NCBI GenBank assembly: GCA_044222225.1
Contig: JBGANR010000036.1
Span: 1 to 27,178, forward strand
From: JBGANR01 sp044222225
GTDB taxonomy: Bacteria > Actinomycetota > Actinomycetes > Mycobacteriales > Mycobacteriaceae
Length of the DNA stretch: 27,178 bases
Direction: 5' to 3'
The notes below the pieces were generated by a model. That model was not told the origin of the DNA, ran no database searches, and saw only the letters and a list, made by a program, of their open reading frames with translations. Within the stretch, counting starts at the first letter, position 1. Each line of letters begins with the position of its first letter. The translations under genes were made by a program, and so were the position numbers. Below are positions 23,163 to 27,178 of this stretch, one piece after another.

Positions 23163-24100
23163 CAGGACCGTCGCCCCCGCCAGCCCGAGATCGGCAGTTC
23201 GAACTTGCGTACGACACGATCGGCGAACGGCGCGGAGTCGATCTTCACCCAGCGCACCGGCGAATCACCACGTACCACCTCGACCCGCGCGCCCGGCGGC
23301 ACCGCGAGTTCGCGACGTCCGTCGCAGAACGCGACCGCGTGCCGTCCACCCTCCACCTCGACGGCGACGATCGACTCCGGACTCGTCACGAGCGGCCGGC
23401 TGAAGATGGCGTGCGCATTGCTCGGCACCACGAGCATCGCCTCGAGCTGCGGCCAGATGACCGGGCCGCCGGCGGAGAACGCATAGGCCGTCGAACCCGT
23501 CGGCGTGGCGACGAGGATGCCGTCGGCCCCGAAAGCCGACACCGGACGGCCGTCCACCTCGAGCACGAGCTCGAGGACGCCGTGCCGCGACGCGTTCTGG
23601 ATGCTCACCTCGTTGAGCGCCCACGTCCGGTCGACGACGCCGTCGTCGCCGCGGGCCTCGACCTGCAGCGTCATCCGCTCCTCGACGCGGTAGTCGCGGG
23701 CGATGATCTGATCGACGACGCCGTCGAGCGCGGACGCCTCGGCCTCCGCGAGGAAGCCGATGTGCCCCATGTTGATGCCCAGCACCGGCACCGACGCCGG
23801 ATGGGCCGCCTCGGCGGCGCGCAGGAACGTGCCGTCGCCGCCGAGCGCGACGACCATCTCGCAGCCCCTGGCCGCCGATGGCCCCAGCGGTACGACCGAC
23901 ACCTCGGCGCCGGCGGCGCGCATCGCGGCGACGTCCACCGGATGCTCCCCGGACGGCGAGAAGGCGTGCACCTCCTGGTCGAGCACGCGCAGGGCGATCT
24001 GTTCGGCGCCGAACCGCGCCGCGATGCCGTGCAGCGTCGTCGCGACCTCCGGACGCCCGGTGTGGGCGACGACCAGTACCTCCCGGCGGGTCGACGTCAT
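23162..24100 (-). CDS. nadK: NAD kinase
   Basis: Phosphorylates NAD to NADP. Of 312 aa, the GGDGTFLRAAE motif (about 87-97) and INMGHIGFLAE, LNEVSIQ, DGILVATPTGSTAYAFSAGGPV and SPSNAHAIF-like segment PSNAHAIFSRPLV identify the family. The ATG at 24100 is preferred over the in-frame GTG at 24109 because GAGGTG lies six bases before it. It is preceded by tlyA after 43 bp and followed by recN with a 1-bp overlap. Confidence 0.95.
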   Translation of the reverse strand: MTSTRREVLVVAHTGRPEVATTLHGIAARFGAEQIALRVLDQEVHAFSPSGEHPVDVAAMRAAGAEVSVVPLGPSAARGCEMVVALGGDGTFLRAAEAAHPASVPVLGINMGHIGFLAEAEASALDGVVDQIIARDYRVEERMTLQVEARGDDGVVDRTWALNEVSIQNASRHGVLELVLEVDGRPVSAFGADGILVATPTGSTAYAFSAGGPVIWPQLEAMLVVPSNAHAIFSRPLVTSPESIVAVEVEGGRHAVAFCDGRRELAVPPGARVEVVRGDSPVRWVKIDSAPFADRVVRKFELPISGWRGRRS

Positions 24101-24143
24101 CGCCGGCACCTCGACGCCCGGCGGACCTCACGGCTCCCTGTTG

Positions 24144-24980
24144 TCACTGTGGCCCCCTCTGCACCGCGTCGACGATCGCCGCATCGAACGCGTCATCGTA
24201 TGCCTCCGGGTGCGGGGCCCGTTCCCCGGCCATCGACGCGTCGCGTCGCAGCCACAGGAAGTACTCGACGTTGCCCGCCGGCCCCGGCAACGGGCTCGCG
24301 GTGACGCCGCGGGGCGTCAGGCCCCTCGCGGCGGCCGCCCGCGCGACCGTCCCGACGGCCTCGGCGCGCAGCTCCGCGCTGCGCACCACACCACCCGAGC
24401 CGAGCCGTTCCCTGCCCACCTCGAACTGCGGCTTGACCATCGGCAGCAGGTCGGCGCCCGGCGCGGCGCACGCAGCGAACGCGCCGAGCACCACGGTGAG
24501 CGAGATGAAGGAGAGGTCGGCGACGACGAGGTCGACGACGCCCCCGATGTCGCCGGGCGTCAGTGCGCGGACGTTCGTGCGGTCGTGGACGGCGACCCGC
24601 GCATCGTTCTGCAGGCGCCACACCAGCTGTCCGTACCCGACGTCGACCGCGACGACCTCGCGCGCATCGCGGTCGAGGAGGACATCCGTGAAACCGCCGG
24701 TCGACGCCCCGGCGTCGAGACACCGCCGTCCGGCGACGGTCACCTCGGCGAAGGCGTCCAGAGCGCCGAGCAGCTTGTGCGCACCCCGCGACGCCCACTC
24801 ACGCGTCGTCGATTCGGCGACGACGATCGGATCGGCCTTCTCGATGTTGGTGGCAGGTTTCGTCGCGACGACGCCGCGGGCGGTGACGCGGCCCTCGGCG
24901 ATGAGCGCCTGGGCCTGTTCACGCGACCGGGCGAGGCCGCGGCGGACGAGCTCGGCGTCGAGCCGAACGCGGGCGGCCAC
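24144..24980 (-). CDS. tlyA: TlyA family 16S/23S rRNA 2'-O-methyltransferase
   Basis: Methylates 2'-hydroxyls of 16S C1409 and 23S C1920 in mycobacteria, which sensitises ribosomes to capreomycin; some homologues are also described as haemolysins. The 278-aa protein starts at the GTG at 24980 with an S4 RNA-binding domain (RVRLDAELVRRGLARSREQAQALI), then a Rossmann methyltransferase domain with SRGAHKLLGAL, the SAM-binding CLDAGASTGGFTDVLL, VVADLSFISL, PMVKPQFEVGRE and LPGPAGNVEYFLWL, all as in M. tuberculosis TlyA. The frame is open upstream to 25049 but that overlaps the small gene before it. The last 25 residues are variable. Confidence 0.95.
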   Translation of the reverse strand: MAARVRLDAELVRRGLARSREQAQALIAEGRVTARGVVATKPATNIEKADPIVVAESTTREWASRGAHKLLGALDAFAEVTVAGRRCLDAGASTGGFTDVLLDRDAREVVAVDVGYGQLVWRLQNDARVAVHDRTNVRALTPGDIGGVVDLVVADLSFISLTVVLGAFAACAAPGADLLPMVKPQFEVGRERLGSGGVVRSAELRAEAVGTVARAAAARGLTPRGVTASPLPGPAGNVEYFLWLRRDASMAGERAPHPEAYDDAFDAAIVDAVQRGPQ

Positions 24981-24981
24981 G

Positions 24982-25161
24982 TCAGGCCCGGTCCACGCGT
25001 TCGAGCGCCTCGGCCAGCGAGGTGTGGGCACGTTCCAGGAGGTCCGCACGCCGGCCGAGCGCCGCCAGCCCGCCTTCGGCCACCGGGTCGAACGTCGCCG
25101 CGATGCCGTCGGCCTCCGCCAGGAGGTCCGTGACGAGGGAGTCGACGTCGGCCGTGTCCAT
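24982..25161 (-). CDS. Small conserved hypothetical protein, 59 aa (Rv1693-like)
   Basis: Begins MDTADVDSLVTDLLAEADGI and ends AHTSLAEALERVDRA: an acidic, helical protein with heptad-like leucines and alanines and no membrane segment. Its ATG at 25161 overlaps the HAD gene stop by one base (TGATG), and its TGA is one base before the tlyA GTG, so it is fitted exactly into the operon. Its position between the HAD phosphatase and tlyA matches the small gene Rv1693 of M. tuberculosis. Function is unknown; a structural or adaptor role is only a guess. Confidence 0.8.
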   Translation of the reverse strand: MDTADVDSLVTDLLAEADGIAATFDPVAEGGLAALGRRADLLERAHTSLAEALERVDRA

Positions 25162-26198
25162 CAGCGCATCACCGGCAGTCGCCACGCCCGGCAGGCCGCG
25201 GCGGCGACGCCGTCGGCCGCGACGACCCCCGACGGCGCAGAACCCGACCAGGCCACAGCGGACAGCGCCGAGAACAGACCCGCCTCCCGGGCTCCCGGGC
25301 CGGTCGCGACGACGAGTTCGTCCCCGCGACGCTCGACGTCCCATCCGGCGCCGTCGGCGACAGGCGCCAGCAGGTCGGCGAGCGAGCGGACGACGTACGT
25401 GGGCCGCTCCTCCTCGCGAGCGCGAAGAGCGTCGAACGCGGTCATGATGCCGGTGAGGACGAGCGCACTGTCGAGTCCCGCCGCCACGGCGCCGGCGACA
25501 TCGGTATCGAGCCGGTCGCCGATGACAAGCGCCCGGCCGCCGCCCGCCTTGATGACGGACTCGTCCATGATCCGGCGCCCCGGCTTGCCGGCCACGGCCG
25601 GTTCCCTACCGGTCGCGTACCGCAGCGCGGCCACCATCGAACCGTTGCCGGGCAACTGGCCGCGCTCCGTCGGCAGGGTCGGGTCGAGATTGCACGCGAC
25701 CCACCTCGCGCCACCGCGGATGGCGATGCACGCCTCGGCGAGATCAGCCCAGGCGGTGAGCGGCGAATGCCCCTGCACGACGGCCACGGGAGCGTCGGTG
25801 ACCCGACGCGTCACGCGCAGCCCGCGCGCCTCGCATTCCGCGGCGAGGGCGTCGGTGCCGACGACCAGCACCATCGCTCCGGCCGGCACGAGATCCGCCA
25901 CGAGCGCGGCGCCCGCCTGCGCGCTGGTGACGACGTCGGCCACCGTCGCCGGGAAGCCGAGATCGGTGAGGTGCTCCGCAACGTCGGCCGGGGTTCGGCT
26001 GGCGTTGTTCGTCACGTACAGCGGACGCAGGCCCGAGGCGGCTACGGCGTCGACGGCTCCGGGGATCTCGGCGGGCCCGGCGTACAGCGTTCCGTCGAGA
26101 TCGAACAGACCGACGTCATAGCCGGACGCCACCGACGTCGACGCACGTCCTCGCGCAGGCTCAGCGGCCGGACGTTCGAGTGATTCCACGCGTTCCAT
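25161..26198 (-). CDS. HAD-superfamily hydrolase, NagD/glycerol-3-phosphate phosphatase type (Rv1692-like)
   Basis: A 345-aa phosphatase of HAD subclass IIA. The nucleophile motif FDLDGTLYAG (Asp33, Asp35), LYVTNNASRTPADVAEHL (motif II), GKPGRRIMDESV (motif III Lys) and VIGDRLDTDVAGAVAAG (motif IV) are complete. The M. tuberculosis homologue Rv1692 is described as a glycerol 3-phosphate phosphatase in lipid turnover. The last 70 residues form an extra domain as in the mycobacterial enzyme. I prefer the ATG at 26198 to the GTG immediately before it; the choice changes one residue. It begins 6 bp after the TPR gene stop. Confidence 0.92.
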   Translation of the reverse strand: MERVESLERPAAEPARGRASTSVASGYDVGLFDLDGTLYAGPAEIPGAVDAVAASGLRPLYVTNNASRTPADVAEHLTDLGFPATVADVVTSAQAGAALVADLVPAGAMVLVVGTDALAAECEARGLRVTRRVTDAPVAVVQGHSPLTAWADLAEACIAIRGGARWVACNLDPTLPTERGQLPGNGSMVAALRYATGREPAVAGKPGRRIMDESVIKAGGGRALVIGDRLDTDVAGAVAAGLDSALVLTGIMTAFDALRAREEERPTYVVRSLADLLAPVADGAGWDVERRGDELVVATGPGAREAGLFSALSAVAWSGSAPSGVVAADGVAAAACRAWRLPVMR

Positions 26199-26204
26199 CA
26201 CCGG

Positions 26205-26900
26205 TCACGACCCCGCGATGTCGGCGACGCGTTCCTCCGCGTCCGTGATGTCTTCGACATCCGCGGCGGCGGCGTTCATGAACCACGTCGACGCATCGGC
26301 GAGACGTCCATCGGCGAGCAGCGCCTCGGCGTAGGCATAGAAATAACGGGCGGCGGCGGTACCGGTGCGCGCGGGATCGAGATCACCGGCGCGAAGCGTG
26401 ACGACGGCCTTCGCCGGCTCCCCCATGTCGATCCGGGCACCGGATTCGACCATGCGCAGCTCCTCGGCGGCCTCACCCGTGAGCGACGCGGCCTCGGGAC
26501 TGCGGGCCAGCTCGATCGCCCGCGCCGGACGTCCCAGCCCGCGCTCGCAATCGGCCATCATCGCCAGCAGATCGGTACTGCCGGACATCCGCTTAGCGGC
26601 CCGCAACTCGGAGAGGGCCTCGGCCCATTCCCCCACGTGATAGGCGGCGATGCCCGCGGTCTCCCGGACGACGGCCAGCCGGCCCGCGCGCTTGCGCGCG
26701 AAACGCGCATGCTCCAGCGCCGCGACGGGATCGACGTCGAGCAGTTCCGTCACCATGACGAGATGCTTGGCGACGAGATCGGCGTTGTTCCTGTCGAGTG
26801 AACGAAGGTCACGTCGCACGTCACCGGCGAGCGCCGAGGCCTCGATCTCCGGCGGCAAAGCCGGCTCGTCATCGTGCTCGCGGCGTCCACGGTCGCTCAT
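26205..26900 (-). CDS. Tetratricopeptide repeat protein (Rv1691-like)
   Basis: A 231-aa soluble protein. After an acidic, charged leader (1-25) there are TPR-like helical pairs: VTELLDVDPVAALEHARFARKRAGRLAVVRETAGIAAYHVGEWAEALSELRAAKR in overlapping parts, then ADCERGLGRPARAIELA and RYFYAYAEALLADGRLADASTWF. TPR proteins are scaffolds; no partner is known to me for this family. The ATG at 26900 has GAAGGA seven bases upstream. The frame remains open through the 5S region to 27164, but that extension is not coding. It is the first gene of the convoy and sits right behind the rRNA operon terminators. Confidence 0.88.
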   Translation of the reverse strand: MSDRGRREHDDEPALPPEIEASALAGDVRRDLRSLDRNNADLVAKHLVMVTELLDVDPVAALEHARFARKRAGRLAVVRETAGIAAYHVGEWAEALSELRAAKRMSGSTDLLAMMADCERGLGRPARAIELARSPEAASLTGEAAEELRMVESGARIDMGEPAKAVVTLRAGDLDPARTGTAAARYFYAYAEALLADGRLADASTWFMNAAAADVEDITDAEERVADIAGS

Positions 26901-26941
26901 AGATCGTCCTTCCGACGGGCTGTCACCTCGAAGCCTCGACC

Positions 26942-26947
26942 AGTATA
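26942..26947 (-). promoter_or_regulatory. Probable -10 element of the TPR-to-der convoy
   Basis: On the minus strand TATACT (one mismatch from TATAAT) follows the second rRNA terminator hairpin by four bases, giving a leader of about 35 bases to the TPR ATG. The upstream position where a -35 would be lies within the terminator stem and is not TTGACA-like. Confidence 0.5.
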
Positions 26948-26951
26948 AAGT

Positions 26952-26982
26952 TCGAGGCCCACCGCAGCGCGGCAGGCCTCGA
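26952..26982 (-). terminator. Second hairpin terminator of the rRNA operon
   Basis: On the minus strand TCGAGGCC and GGCCTCGA form an 8-bp perfect stem, and after a 2-base internal loop CCGC-GCT-GCGG continues it with 4 bp. It is followed by ACTTTAT. The distal arm can also pair with GCCTCGA at 26933-26939. Confidence 0.65.
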
Positions 26983-26991
26983 AGCAGAAGA

Positions 26992-27029
26992 TTTGATGCC
27001 GTCACCCTCGGAAGGGTGACGGCATCAAA
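26992..27029 (-). terminator. First hairpin terminator of the rRNA operon
   Basis: A perfect 16-bp stem (TTTGATGCCGTCACCC and its exact complement) with a 6-base loop lies about ten bases after the 5S rRNA 3' end. On the minus strand it is followed by the pyrimidine-rich TCTTCTGCTTC. Stem quality and position make it the main rrn terminator. Confidence 0.9.
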
Positions 27030-27039
27030 CTGAAAAGGA

Positions 27040-27157
27040 GTGCGGCGGTGTCCTACTCTCCCACACCGACTAAAGTGCAGTACCATCGGCGCAGTGGGCC
27101 TTAGCTTCCGGGTTCGGAATGGGACCGGGCGTCTCCCCCACGCTATCGCCGCCGCAA
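27040..27157 (-). rRNA. rrf: 5S ribosomal RNA
   Basis: About 117 nt reading on the minus strand from TTGCGGCGGCGATAGCG to ACACCGCCGCA. The ends pair in helix I (TGCGGCGG with CCGCCGCA). Conserved internal stretches CCCGGTCCCATTCCGAACC, GAAGCTAAG and GATGGTACTGC are present. The ends are set to within one or two bases. The 23S and 16S genes should lie to the right, outside the window. The TPR-tlyA-nadK convoy directly downstream suggests the tyrS-proximal rrn locus known from fast-growing mycobacteria and relatives. Confidence 0.96.
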
Positions 27158-27178
27158 CAACCAACCAGACAACACACA

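Noticed and set aside
26901..27164. N-terminal extension of the TPR protein across the 5S rRNA
   Set aside because: This stretch holds the 5S rRNA and two terminators; the ATG at 26900 has a proper ribosome-binding site.
1..27178. CRISPR arrays, insertion sequences, integrases of mobile elements, tRNA genes
   Set aside because: None was seen. XerD is the chromosomal dimer-resolution recombinase by synteny, not a mobile-element integrase.

Overview
The window reads as chromosomal DNA of a high-GC actinobacterium of the order Mycobacteriales (Gordonia, Dietzia, Tsukamurella, Nocardia or a relative; the genus cannot be fixed by eye). The right two thirds (about 10.4-26.9 kb, minus strand) keep the gene order of Mycobacterium tuberculosis Rv1691-Rv1713: TPR protein, HAD phosphatase, 59-aa small protein, tlyA, nadK, recN, steA, mctB/steB, pyrG, NUDIX hydrolase, xerD, parA, scpA, scpB, rluB, cmk, der. 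The homologues of Rv1702c-Rv1707 are absent between xerD and parA. Most genes in this convoy overlap by 1-14 bp. At the right edge lies a minus-strand 5S rRNA, the end of an rRNA operon, followed by two tandem hairpin terminators and then a -10 element for the convoy.

Between about 8.7 and 10.4 kb is a boundary zone. It holds a DUF385/Ddn-like F420-type reductase and a secreted PQQ-type sugar dehydrogenase lipoprotein whose 3' end runs 11 bp into the 3' end of der.

The left 8.7 kb is an accessory metabolic cluster that is visibly less GC-rich than the rest. On the minus strand an apparent operon encodes a DHA2-type MFS exporter, a PhzD-type isochorismatase and a PhzE-type 2-amino-2-deoxyisochorismate (ADIC) synthase. 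Divergent from it are an XRE/MmyB-type regulator and, overlapping its 3' end, a complete carboxylic acid reductase (adenylation, carrier and NADPH reductase domains). The 224-bp divergent region holds a perfect 19-bp palindrome and a separate 10-bp inverted repeat built on the same GTATCC half-site.

PhzE plus PhzD should convert chorismate and glutamine to trans-2,3-dihydro-3-hydroxyanthranilate (DHHA). No phzF, phzB, phzG or DHHA dehydrogenase is visible, so this is not a standard phenazine operon. The pairing with a stand-alone carboxylate reductase suggests that DHHA, 3-hydroxyanthranilate or another acid is reduced to an aldehyde and exported. The closest described logic I know is the Klebsiella tilimycin pathway (PhzE/PhzD-like enzymes, reductive release, MFS pump), but here there is no NRPS condensation domain. 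This is the most interesting part of the window; its product is inference. The left edge cuts the locus 143 bp after phzE, so further genes may lie outside.
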